A DNA stretch of 64,000 nucleotides from Cydia pomonella (lineage: Eukaryota > Arthropoda > Insecta > Lepidoptera > Tortricidae): positions 7,620,019 to 7,684,018 of the forward strand of contig NC_084705.1 of assembly GCF_033807575.1 (NCBI RefSeq), written 5' to 3'. Position 1 is the stretch's first letter. Every line of letters begins with the position of its first letter. The notes below the pieces were generated by a model. The model was given only the letters and a program-made list of their open reading frames with translations. It did not search any database and was not told the origin of the DNA. This document shows positions 36,340 through 48,600 of this stretch, in pieces. The translations under genes were made by a program, and so were the position numbers.

Positions 36340-36585
36340 CTAGACTGTACTACTGATTTTCTCTATAAAAAATAATTATCCTGCCCGTTCATACAAACGA
36401 AGATGGACTAGATCCACCGATGCCCATGCCCCGAGTCTCAGATAACCACAAGACTAATCTCTGACTTCATTCCGGAACCGGTACTTACGCGATTACCTAC
36501 TGGTCGTTTAGCTTGTCTATAAGAGGGCAGAGGCATTCCTAATGCTCTATCCGGCATTGGCGACTTGCGCATTTATTTTAGAACC
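36340..36585 (+). repeat. direct repeat flanking a LINE remnant, left copy
   Basis: Shares with 37205-37455 long blocks such as TTATCCTGCCCGT, ATGGACTAGATCCACCGATG, ATAACCACAAGACTAATC and GAGGGCAGAGGCATTC. Confidence 0.75.
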
Positions 36586-36629
36586 AGTATAAAGTAAAAG
36601 TATAAGAGATGAGCTGTTACTTAAATCTT

Positions 36630-37115
36630 CTCTTCTTCTTATCGTGTGAAGGGATCATGACTAAATAATATTTTGCCAACATCTTGCCCCCTCTAACCCC
36701 CGGGGGGTAGCTTTTATGAGGTCTTCTACAGTGCACGTAGTTGGACACAGGGAACACTTCATCATATGTTGCGTAGTTTATAGGTCGCCACATTCGCATA
36801 GTACATCACTTTGTCCCGAGTTGATTCCCCATTTCAGAAGGTTGTCTTTAGATCGGCCAACCCCCGATCTTAATCTATTTAGAGACTTCCAGGTCACCCA
36901 TCCTTCTCTTGCGCCAGGGGGTAAGTGCTCGTTAGGTGTTATGTTTAGTGAGTCTTCATTGAGCTGCGATTTCCATGCTACAAGACGGGCCTCTTGTGGC
37001 GTTTGGTATTTGAGGGCTGGATTGGTGACAAAACTCCTGCGTGACTTTAGCCTCCCAGCTATAGGTTACTTAAATAAAAAGAAGAGAAAGAACTCGTCCA
37101 GGAGCAGTCACGCTA
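36630..37115 (-). pseudogene. LINE (jockey-like) polyprotein C-terminal remnant
   Basis: The minus strand reads through about 125 residues with one stop. It has RLKSRRSFVTNPALKYQTPQ, then LNRLRSGVGRSKDNLLKWGI, then a cysteine/histidine cluster (CECGDL, stop, TTQHMMKCSLCPTTC). This is the C-terminal region of non-LTR reverse transcriptase proteins common in Lepidoptera. The 134-codon frame on the plus strand at 36716-37120 is its shadow. Confidence 0.75.
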
Positions 37116-37204
37116 AATAGAATGGTTTGAGTCTGGACTGAAGCATCCAACGCTTCAGTTTTCTATAGAAAAATAACGTGATCACCGATCACTCTGTCTA
37201 ACAA

Positions 37205-37455
37205 CATGTCTCGCCCAATTCCACTTGACTTTACTAGTGATTTTCTCTAAATGCAAATAATTATCCTGCCCGTCCATACAAATGATGATGGACTAGATCC
37301 ACCGATGCCCCGAGTCTCAAATAACCACAAGACTAATCCCTGACTTCATGCCGGGACCGGTACTAATGTGATTACCTACCGGTCGCTTAGCTTGTCTGTA
37401 TGAGGGCAGAGGCATTCTTGTTGCCCTATCGAGCACCAGCAACTCGAGCGTTTAG
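37205..37455 (+). repeat. direct repeat flanking a LINE remnant, right copy
   Basis: The second copy of the roughly 240-bp repeat, about 85-90 percent identical by eye, same orientation, offset about 860 bp from the left copy. Confidence 0.75.
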
Positions 37456-38895
37456 TTTATAATTTTTGTTATTCCTCATTGTAATCTCAATGCTTCAGAT
37501 CGTTGCATTTATGGCAAAAATGTCAAATAAACCATTAAGAATATAAGTAAATTATCCCGGAGCTGACAAATCAGGACGCTTGGACACTTCTCTCGCTGGC
37601 GTAACGTATGTGACTCAACCAAGTAATAAATAGCAATCGAAAAGTTTTTAAAAACACTTGAGTTACCAACGTGGGCCATCATCATTTTATCAGCCAAACG
37701 ACATAAGAAGATCGCATTGAAGATGAATGCATTGTGCGATGCTCTTAACCAATGATTCCCTGTTTCCTGCGATCTCTACCAGATCGTCGATCCACCTTTC
37801 ATTTTTTTTTTACCTACTAAAAAAATATTAAGATTTTTACTTAAACATAAATACACCTATGTTCAGTCAGAAAGAGCAGTTGTACGAATACGCTGTTAGA
37901 TTTGCCTATAGGTACGTTACTTTAGCAATTAGAATACCACCCCAAAGCTGTTGTTAAGTGACCAAGTATAATAAGTGCTCTAAATCCGTAACAATGATTC
38001 ATGTTCAGAGATCTCATTACGCTAGTTCTGGTAAGGCTCGATGCGGTGTAAATGACGGCCCATGGACGACTGGAATGGGGAAACTGATGCAAAAGGTCAA
38101 TTGTGATTTATTATCTAATTGTTGAACAACTGCATGTAATGTATAAAATTGTTTGCTTTTAGTTACGCTACCAGTTTTGCAGTATTTTTTACATTATGCA
38201 AAATATCTACTGCACCAACTGGAATTTATTATCAATTTTAGTAATACATACTATTATTTGCCTTACAAATGATATTGCTGTAACCAATTGTTTAATGTTT
38301 TGAGATGTAGGTATACCTACCAACCTACTAATTCATAATTTGCACAAAAAAAAACTTCTCATTTTTAACTAGAATTCTTTGTCATTAAGGTAGGATAATA
38401 AATATATGATACTTCTGATATTTGAGAGAAAAAATGCACTTATTACCCACGTACTTATATAATTAAAAAAGGAACAAGTGGGTATCATTGCGGAAGAATG
38501 GATGCAACGGTGTAGTCAATAATCGGTACACAATTACGTTTACGAAAGAAACCCAAAGTAATCACTTTAAAATATCGCCAGTAAATGATGCCATAAATTA
38601 AGTTTAATAACACGCCCAGCCACGGCGCATGTGCGGAAAGCTAATTGAATATTAATAATAATCCGGTCGAAAATTCATCATAAATCTGGTTGAACGACTT
38701 TGTATGTACTGATTTTGTTGTTCTCATTGGCTGCGCATGAGTCGATTTAGGACTAATAGAACCAACATAATGTGGCCATGGCCTCAAGATCCGTAAAATA
38801 CTTATGAGCCATTTTCAAACTTTGAAGATACCAACTTGATTGGTTATTGCGAGCAAGTGCACTGCGAGTCGGGTCAAAATATTTTTTTTACATTA

Positions 38896-39033
38896 TTATG
38901 CCACTGCGTAACGTAAACGCGGAAGTGGTCGGAATAAGCGGAGATGGCGGGACGACCTGGACGCATTTCTCAGCAACAGGACGATTGGAAGTCTAGGGGG
39001 GAGGTCTTTGCCCAGCAGTGGGACACTTTATAG
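38896..39033 (+). pseudogene. LINE polyprotein C-terminal remnant
   Basis: The frame reads KRGSGRNKRRWRDDLDAFLS, then NRTIGSLGGEVFAQQWDTL and a stop. The RRWRDDL and FAQQWD motifs mark the end of a lepidopteran non-LTR ORF. About 45 codons survive. It is the same family as 53340-53585. Confidence 0.7.
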
Positions 39034-39338
39034 GCTCGTTAAAAATGCAGCTGCCACTGCAACGTTCGTTATAGGCAAATAACTTATCGTCAAATCCAGT
39101 ACCTAGGTACTTATTGTTCTATATTATCGATGTTCACCGCTACTGCCATAAAGATTTTATTAGAAATTAATAATTTTAACAATCTTCAACGAGGTACCTA
39201 TATTGCTTGAAAGATCACATAATAAAGCTATGCAGTTACTAAAGAATGTCCTTCCGCAGACGCTCGGGCGTGGAATGCCGAGATTTTTTGAGGAGGAGAC
39301 ACCGTATGTGGGTTTTCATAAAAGGACTGTAGATCTTT

Positions 39339-39405
39339 AGAGTTGCCAACGTCTATGTGAGTTATAAGACGTGATGAATGCTTGTTTGCCACCGATGCGG
39401 TATAT
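39339..39405 (+). repeat. dispersed repeat, family E copy 2
   Basis: A diverged copy: AGAGTTGCCAACGTCTATG and ATGCTTGTTTGCCACCGATG followed by a TATA-like GGTATATA end. Confidence 0.5.
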
Positions 39406-39410
39406 ATTTT

Positions 39411-41599
39411 GGCCCGTATGCCATATGCTCACGCTCAGCAAAAGGATTGGAACGGATTTTTTTTTTCCTAATAATAATTTTAGGTGATCTTTAGCGTGTA
39501 AAATGTATTCGTAAACATTTTAACCGGAATTCAAAAAAAAATATTTGCCAATCTAAAACCTTTAGAGAAATAATTTTAATTTTATATTAAATAATATTTA
39601 TTTATTTATTTAAACTTTATTGCACAATAAAAATAAGATTAAATAGTGGACTGATTAAATAGGTAATATATATCTAATACCAATTGCTGAGTACAAGTAA
39701 CATTAAACAAATTTAATACAGATTGGTATTTGGGTCCATTTTGTAGTCCTTTAATCGCATTAGTAAGTGCATGCCCTAATGTTCGGGGCCACACCTCTGT
39801 CGGCCCAACATCTTCCGTTTCTCGTAATTTATTACACTTATCTCGGGCACCGTCGCGGTCACCGCTCACAAACAAACGACAACCGACAATAAGAAAACGA
39901 CAAACCGACAATAAGACAAATCACCCGATTACAACACACTACCTGCCTGGTAGGTCCGTCCATGCAAATTCCAACTTTTTGCAAATCTTTTAAAGAAAGT
40001 AAAAGTATAATAATCTACTCTCAATAGACACATTAGTAGATTAATTGCCATGACATTTTAGAAGAAAGTCTTTTAAAACTTTCCTATATAACAATAGACG
40101 TAATTCTGCGATTCCCGAAATGTTTTCAATGCAAGTTGACCTTGTGTTGCATGGGTTTTGCAACATTTGGTAAATTTCGCACAGCTTTGATTTATACTGT
40201 CTGCGTGCTTCCTTTTGTTGGATTTTAAAAGTAATACCACTTGCGGTGAATTTGTAACAGGGTTGAAAAAGGCAACAATGCGCGTACTAAACACTTTTAG
40301 TTTTAATGAATAGTTTATGAACAAAGGGAACATTAATATATGGCATGGTAAAGACGTCGTGCGGTGTTTTGCGGCCACTCTGTAATAATATAAGTACAGC
40401 TGTGAGCAATGAACATACGAAAATAGAACATGATATCATAGGTTCAGATACGAAATCAAAGTAGCTATCAAATAACAGGTTCCATTGATGTTTCAAAAAA
40501 TCACTAAACGCACAGTGGTTTAAATGACATAATCGGTCCGCAAAAAAAACGTTTTATAGTATTCTTTATCTTAATCTATTCAAAATGTAGGAAGCAAAGT
40601 AAATGAATTAAAACAATGTCGGCGTGCTACAATCTGACATATACCAATTAAATTCATTAATCTAAGCCTAGATACCAGCAGCGATCGCCGAAAGAAATCT
40701 CCATACAAAACATTAGAGCATCGTGTTGAACGATTTATGCGAGGACCGTGGCCCGGCTCCTTATTGTATATTATTGTAGTGACACCGACTAATTTGTTGG
40801 TCGACTGATGAGCCGACTGCGGGGAAAGATGGTTAATGTTTGAGGATTGTTCTATTAAATTAACTCTAGTCGAGTTACTTCGGTAGATAGCGTAGATCAA
40901 AATAAACGCGTGCTTTAAATACCTATGATGGATCTGAGTCGCCATTGATTTTGATGCCAGTCCTTTCTTCTTGAATTATTATTAATAGCTTTTGAACGCT
41001 TGATTGCATGTTTCTAGACCAGTTTAATCTAGACTATAATAGCCATGACTAATTTGTAGCACGTATAGACACTTATCAAAGGGCATACATTCTTTAATCA
41101 ACTAAAACACATATAGTGTAGGTTATTTATTATTATATTCGTAAATATGTAATAAAAATTGCCGACTAAATTAAATAATTTTACCACATGGGATACTTAG
41201 GCTACGAGTATACGCTAGATAGTATAAAAGTAGGTACTTATTATAAAATATGTATATGAATTACAAATGTATTAAGTATGTTTGAAATAGTATAGGTAAA
41301 CGAAGTTTTTAAATAATTTAGTGGTTCAAATCCATTCGGAATTTAATTTCTGTTTCCTATCAAAGTTCACAACGATAAATAATTATAACAGTGTAACCAT
41401 CAAATATTTAATTACTTCACAAGCCATCAATAAATAACGCTTTAAAAACGTTTAATATACTAGTAACAAATTGCAAGTAGTTTATAGTAGCTTTTCATCT
41501 TAGTAGGGATTCGTCATGATCAGAGATCGGGGTTGAACACGCGTTTCACCGTCCTTATGATAAACGGGTGTATATTAATAGGGATATACGTACACTTAG
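39411..41599. other. intronic, no gene recognised
   Basis: Several frames of 80-121 codons (for example minus 40580-40945) overlap one another on both strands and show no domains. Confidence 0.4.
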
Positions 41600-41690
41600 G
41601 TCTTTTTGGAGTTCAGAGCGCAGGAGTTGAAGGCGACAGCCGCAGGCGCGCACGTCGTCAGTGTCAAGTCATTCAGGAGAAATGATATTC
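41600..41690. promoter_or_regulatory. GC-rich intronic block
   Basis: GGCGACAGCCGCAGGCGCGC followed by ACGTCGTCAGTGTCAAGTC stands out from AT-rich flanks. TCAGTG is initiator-like on the plus strand. There is no TATA box or splice site to fix an orientation. Confidence 0.25.
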
Positions 41691-42020
41691 TTAGTAAACG
41701 TACCTTCACGACTGTAGAAGGGTTGATATTTCAGACAGTTTACATAAACGGTGTATCTCTTTAAATTTTAGATACTTTTAGACTGTCTCGATCAAATGTT
41801 TATGACCATGTTAATTTAACTAATTATATAAACATGAATGTATCATTAATGTGAGCAACAAAATCAGGAAATACAATTGTGTAAGTATATATAAATATTG
41901 AGATATTTTATTCATTAAGATGTGGTAGTTGAACGACAGTAAGGGTATAGTTATTTACGATACAAGTGCAAACACGACCAAAGGGAGTGTTTTAAATCGT
42001 CACGAGTTCGCACAACGTTG

Positions 42021-42112
42021 TACAGTACATATGACCATTTAAATTTTCGACAAAGTTACATAATGTGCTAATTTACGCACTAGTGCGGAAAAGTAGCACC
42101 ATATGTACTGTA
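42021..42112. mobile_element. short foldback element
   Basis: TACAGTACATATG (42021-42033) is the exact complement of CATATGTACTGTA (42100-42112), and CGCACTAGTGCG forms an internal palindrome. Confidence 0.6.
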
Positions 42113-45100
42113 AAATAAATTAACAAACACATACGAGTAAGTAATTAAAGTGCAATATGACACAAGTAACCTAATAATAGTATTAGTCTCTTAAAAATTT
42201 CAGCATATTATCTACCAATTAAAACATCAGTCTAAATATACAGCGGGATCACAAAACGCGGGAAACGGCTGTCAAGCGTGAGCGCAAGCCCTGTAATTTC
42301 ATCACTTACCGTGCGAATGCGAACATCCAACTCAAACTAACCAGTATAACCGTTGAGCTCGACATCCATACCTGCTGTTCGTATTTGAAGACCACACATA
42401 TATTGGCTTATCTCAGAGTAACGGTCGATAGTCATAAGAGAATAATAGCTCTGAAAGCTCACGACATATCAAAACAAACCTTCCAGACGTCAGCGTCGAT
42501 GTTTGAATGTTTTGACTGGCCAAATCGCGGCGTAAACCACCGGGCATTAAATAATCTGTTTTAAGTCTTATGAGCTCTTTATAATTTCGATTTGATAGGT
42601 AATGAATCATCTTGCTTAGGTCTTGATTTTCTGATGAAAATGAAACGAAATGGTGCGGTGACTAAAATTAGTTGGTTAAGACCTATACCTATGTATTTCA
42701 TTATTTTAAAAGCAAACAAAGCGCATGTTTTTTGCAAGTGTCAAGCATGACTTTTTTGTACTTATCTATGACAAGCCAAGCTAAAGTACATTTATTTGTG
42801 TAAATAAAAACGACATACTTTGAAGAAACACGCAGGTGCCAGCCATGTTGCCACCCATAGATATTATAGCTACATAAATATTAGTATTCTTAGGCATTGT
42901 GATATTATTATAGTTGCGTGAAGTGCTTAGCATGATATATGCACACAATATTCTTTTAAGGAGACGTAAAATCGTATTTATATTAAAAAATAATAATAAT
43001 TAAAAATATGAGTTACACATTTCATATCTTTATTTAGATTGTGTAAAATTTAAAACAACTATCAAACAACCTTCTACAATTACAGAGCTACATCGGTTAC
43101 CAGAAAGTAGATCAAATTAAATTTACATGATTTGATTACAGAAAGACTGCAATAGGGCGGGTGAAATAAAATTAGGGCTTCTCCTGACTTTCCCTACATT
43201 TTTACTTCTCATACATTCTATGTGGATTGTCACACAGAATAATTTATAATTATATTTTCTTTATCTCCTGATACTGAGTAAAAATAATTATTCTTTTGAG
43301 CATTTCATCCGTTTTACTAGTTCTGTAGTGCAGGAACCGTACCTACTGTCAAAGCGGCTATCATTTCTTTAATCGTGCGTTTTTCATTGTTTCTACACGT
43401 CTATCTGTCACTGCCTACAATTGTAGCTATTGCTTATTAAACAATAATTTCACACTTTTTTGCCGCGTGTATCTAACAGAGTAATAGTAGGGTATTCACA
43501 CAAGGGAGTATTCATAATATTTTTCAAGATAAAAAATTGAATTATGAACGAATAATTATGAATTAAGCATTAACAGCGCCACCTAACTCCCCTGAGTCGT
43601 GAGTAAAGAACATTAATCATTTCGTAATGACCTGTTTTGAACTGTTACTTAGTTGAAGTCACAAATATACGACAGGTGATGATTACTTAATCATTGTTTA
43701 AATGTTTCTGTTGCATAAAAAGTTTCATAGATGTAAGAACAAAATACTTACTTTTATTATGTTTACTGTCTGATTTTAATCTTTTTTACCTACAATTTGT
43801 TGCTTATTAACTTATTATAACATGACGATGATAATAAACAATCGTGATCTTTATCTTAATTAGTGATACAATTCTTTTGATTATTCGGAGTTAAATAAGT
43901 GAAGTAAGTATCTACTTATTTACAGGTGTGTCGTTGTTCGAGTACATATAGGTTATTTAAATGGCATTTCAATAATGAGGTTCGTACTAAGTAGCTACTT
44001 AATCTACTTTAATACTTTATCTACCGTAATCTATAATCGCATTTTATTGCATAATACAAAACCGTAGATTACTGACCAAGCTACTTTCCAGTAAAATTCT
44101 TCTAATTTCAACCTTACATTGCACAGAATATGGTTGATATTAGCAATTACTCCACACTGTTGCAAATACTGTATGAAATGAAAGTATGTCCTATTTCATG
44201 TTGCCTTACTAAGCCACGCCCATTCTTGTTGATAATAATTAACCAATTACATTTGACAATCACGAGTCGCCATTTTAATTGGTGCTATTCGAGTTACGTT
44301 CAGATAGAATCAGCTGATATTTGATAACTTGATAACAGAAAATAACTAGTGTTTTTCATTGTAGCTTACAATTGTGTTCTAATTTTTAAGTTATTTGCTC
44401 TGTTCAATTAGGGTTGTTATGTTCGTTTTATTACTTTGTGATAGACAATAATTGTACCTACCTATGCTATCTGTTACCAATCTTCAAAATAGCGTGTTTT
44501 TGACAGTTAATTTAACTTTGGTATTTGCCAGCAAGAAGTGTGAAAATGTTTAAGTACAGTAGGTAGGTAAGTATTATTTTAACCTAATGCTATAACTAAT
44601 ACACATGTTACTTAAAACTTACATATAAAACGTTACTACATATACCACTAAAATGTTAATACGTCCCCGAAAAAACATTTATGGGGAGATTTAGTTTCAC
44701 GATATCTAACAGCGAAGCGTAATTAATAAAACGATCAATCTGCGATTGGCGTTTTAATTGCACGCAGTTTGCGCTTAAAAGTTGGGGCCGCGGAAACGCA
44801 ACGATATTTTTTCCATAATATGTAACCATTAATAACTGTCCGTCTGTTTCCTTTGACGGGCCCACTGTGCGGGCACTGTACGACGTCAAATGTATTTTTT
44901 GTCCTATTACAATTGAAGAAGGTTCAAAATCGTATACATATCTTTGACGTTTGCTACAATAGTACATCAATTGCGAATTGGTAATAGTGGGGACTTGATA
45001 TAATTTAGTTATTTGTGTAAATGTAGTTTGAACTGTTTGCAACAGTATATTAAAAATAGTAATATTTATAAAGTATACATTTGATGTGCTTGTCATTAAG

Positions 45101-45156
45101 ATACGAAGTATACATTATAAACTTGAGACTTGGGAGTTCTACATAATATATATATA
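42113..45156. other. intronic, no gene called
   Basis: A 146-codon minus-strand frame (44656-45096) is the longest here outside the copia element but has no recognisable domain. Otherwise this is AT-rich intron with the decayed repeat at 43090-43172. Confidence 0.35.
43090..43172 (+). repeat. decayed relative of the 23655-23845 repeat
   Basis: GGTTACCAGAAAGTAGATCAA and CATGATTTGATTACAGAAAG correspond to GGAAACCGGGAAGTGGATCA and GCAAGATTTGATTACAGACC in the other copy. Confidence 0.5.
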
Positions 45157-45294
45157 CGACCCGATTGGAACTTTAAGATACGTCAAACATTTGCTAAAGA
45201 TACGATATGGATTAGATATCATGACATTGACATATCCAATCCATATCGTATCTTCGGGAAATTTTTGACGTATCTTTAAGTTCGAATCGAGCTG
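45157..45294. mobile_element. palindromic MITE, family A copy 2
   Basis: A 138-bp near-palindrome. The left arm has CGATTGGAACTTTAAGATACG and the right arm its complement-like CGTATCTTTAAGTTCGAATCG, with GATACGATATGGATT / AATCCATATCGTATC nearer the centre. The right half is shared with copies at 15988-16125 and 60203-60340. Confidence 0.75.
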
Positions 45295-45461
45295 ATAGTG
45301 AGTAGTTTTTGATATAAAACAAACTTAGACGTAGATTTTAGTGCTGTAAAACAATTCTGATATTTTTTTTGGCTTATGGTGGTTCGATTTCCATACAAAA
45401 AACGATTGCGTTTTATGAAGTCATTACACACTATTATTATATAAATATGTGCGCATATATC

Positions 45462-45581
45462 TGAAGAATAATAAGTCGCAGTGGAATTTAGAGGAATATA
45501 TTCGATTCATAAAACACAGATGATTGACGGTTGATTGTACAGACATTACAACAACAACGGTTTCATAGCAACCTACCAACA
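45462..45581 (-). repeat. 3' LTR of copia element
   Basis: The 120-bp direct repeat matches 49630-49749 base for base as read. On the minus strand it starts TGTTGGTAGG and ends TTCTTCA. It is preceded in element sense by a purine-rich tract and followed by the target duplication ATATC. Confidence 0.95.
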
Positions 45582-45629
45582 CTTCCTCTCAAGCAACCAT
45601 CCATCATCATGTCAACACCCGCAGCATCA

Positions 45630-48600
45630 TCAAGCACTCAAGTCTAAACCTAAACCAGACACACACCTTTCAAACTTAACGCGAGGCAATGGCTTAGTTA
45701 AGACATCGGCCAGGTTATCTTCAGTCGGGATGTACTCCAACTGAATCAACCCCTCATTGACGCAATGACGAACGAAATTGTACCTAATATCAATATGTTT
45801 CGTCCGCCGGTGAGAAACAGGATTGTTCGCCAACGCCATGGCGCTCTGGTTGTCTACAAACAACTTGATACTCTTAGAGTGCCCCTTTTTAATCACGTGA
45901 CTCACTAACCTCTGGAGGTATACAGCTTCCTTGGATGCTTCAGATAATGCGACGAATTCTGATTCACTTGAAGAAAGTGACACGCAGTTCTGCTTTCTGC
46001 ACTCCCAGGATATCATATTTGGTCCAACTTTAAACATGTACCCTGAATAAGACTTTCTGTCTCTTATGTCGCCTCCCCAGTCAGCATCAACGTAACCTGT
46101 AATTAAATAATTGTTACGTTCACCTTTTGACTTCCGAAATAGAAGGCCTAAGTCACATGTTCCCTTTATGTAACGTAGAACACGCTTAGCCGCCTTCATG
46201 TGTACAAATCGGCAACATGAATTATATTGAGCTAAGAAGCTCACAGCCGCCGAGATATCGGGCCTCGTGTTACAGGCTAGGTAATTCAATGCACCAACCA
46301 AAGACTGGTATCGTAATTGTTCTTGGCAATTCAACTCCTTACCACCCCCATCTGCCAAAACCTTATGCAGATCCAGTTCTAGCGGAGTTTTCACTGGTTT
46401 GCATTGATCCATACCATGATCCTTTAGAACGGTTTCGATAAACTTCCTCTGATGTAGGAAAAACGTACCTTCTTTTCCTCGTTCTAAACTCATGCCTAAA
46501 CATTGTCGAGCTTCCTCTAAATCCTTCACTTTGAAGTATTTCCGCAAACCGCTCAACAATTCCACCTTACTATTAATATTTTCAAAAAATATTATAAAAT
46601 CGTCAACATAAAGACATATAAAAATATCGTCTTTAAAATATAAACAACTATCGTACTCGGAACGTTGAAATGACATTGACAACAAAACATCATTTACTTT
46701 TTCGTTCCACGAGCGACTTGCTTGTTTAAGGCCATATATTGCCTTTTGCAATAAACAAACTTTTGATTTCTGACCTTCGCTGTCAAAACCTTCCGGTAAT
46801 CGCATATAAACTTTTTCGTGTAAATCGCCGTTTAGAAACGCAGTATTTACATCGAAATGGTGCACCTGTAAGTCATTTTCTGCAGCCAACGCCAGCAATA
46901 ACCTTAGAGTCGATCTTCTTACGACGGGAGAAAATGTTTCAAAATAATCCACACCGTACGACTGCGTGAAACCTTTTGCAACAAGTCTGGCTTTGTATGT
47001 CAGGTTTCCATCGGCGTCATACTTGTATTTGTATATCCATTTATTTCCCACTACTTTGGCTTCTGGCGGTTTATCAACAACCTTCCAAACGTCGTGTTCC
47101 TTCATAGACTCCAATTCACGTTCCATTGCTGCTCGCCACTCATGACTGTCAGGTCTCTGTAATGCCTCCTTGTATGATCGGGGCTCTTCCTCTATATTGC
47201 AGGTACTATGGTAGCAATATAGCCCGCTATGTGCACTATGTAACCTATTCCGTAGAGGATACCTAGGTTCTGCCTCATTGTGCATATCAGCCACTCTTGG
47301 TTCTTCGTTACGATCTTCAATGACCGGTTCTTGTCCAGAAGCTTCATTGAGTACTTCGGGCTCAGCTGTACTAGTAGTTTCCGCGCAAGCTACTACGGGT
47401 ACACCAGCTATGTCCGAGCTCTCTACAGCATCTTCATAGGACTCCTCTGCCATTGACGTATTCGGAACCTTTGAGGAACGACCGATTTCCCATACAACAT
47501 CATTGTCTTCATCTTGAACAGTCCTCTGAGATGATTTTAACTTTACATTTGAACCAGTATCTGATGCCTTTAAATCAGAACCTTCAATAAATGTAACATC
47601 TCGACCTGTTATAATCTGCCTAGGATTGCTAAGATCTGCAAAGCGATAGCCTTTAGTATCTTCGCAATAGCCGACGAAAATATATTGCTTTGCCTTAGCG
47701 TCCCATTTCTTTCTCTTTTCCTTTGGAATATGCACATAGGCCGTTGAACCAAATACTCTTAAATGATCCAACCTTTGTACTTTCCCTGTCCACAGTTCTT
47801 CCGGAATCTTTCCATTATTGGCGCTATGAGGCAGTCTGTTTTTGACATATACAGCTGTGTTACAAGCTTCCGCCCAAAACTTCTTATTTAAGCCTTTATC
47901 CATAAGCATGGTCCGTGCCATCTCTGTAATCGAACGCAGGGACCTCTCCGCGACTCCGTTCTGTTCTGCCGTGTAGGGAACTGTCAACTGGTGCCTTATT
48001 CCCTTGCTGGAAAGAAATGCATTAAAATCTTTATTAATAAACTCGGTCCCATTGTCCGTCCTCAGTCGTTTGACTGTCAAACCTGTCTCATTCTCCACAT
48101 GCGTCACAAAATCCTTAAAGAAACTCAAAGTTTGTGACTTTTCCTTAAGAAAATAAACAAACATTTTCCTAGTGAAATCATCCACAATGATGAACATGTA
48201 ATGAGCACCTCCGTAAGAACGTTCCGACATTGGTCCGCACAAATCGGCATGTAATAAGCCGAGTTTGTCATCTGCTCGTCCTGCTTCACCCTTTGGAAAA
48301 GGTAATCTATGTGCCTTACCTCTTATACAAGCGACACAAGGTTCCATTACGCTTTTACCTCCAAGTTCGATCTGTGTAAGCTTCCGTAAATCGCTCAGAT
48401 TCACATGACAAAGCCTCCGATGCCAAAGCGCCAACGAGTCCTCAACCTGAACTGTAGCCAAAGCCCCTTCTATAACAGGAAAACAGTCATCCAACTTATA
48501 GATACCTGAGACTTCACTAGCAGTCACCACAAGTTTACTCGTAATTTGGCCTATCGACCGGTGAAACATCTTACAACCATCAGAATCAAATATCAACTTC

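Noticed and set aside
36716..37120. 134-codon plus-strand ORF
   Set aside because: It is the shadow of a LINE polyprotein remnant readable on the minus strand.
40580..40945. 121-codon minus-strand ORF
   Set aside because: No recognisable domain, low-complexity surroundings, competing frames on both strands.
46217..46969. Plus-strand ORFs of 74-76 codons
   Set aside because: They lie antisense within the copia gag-pol frame.
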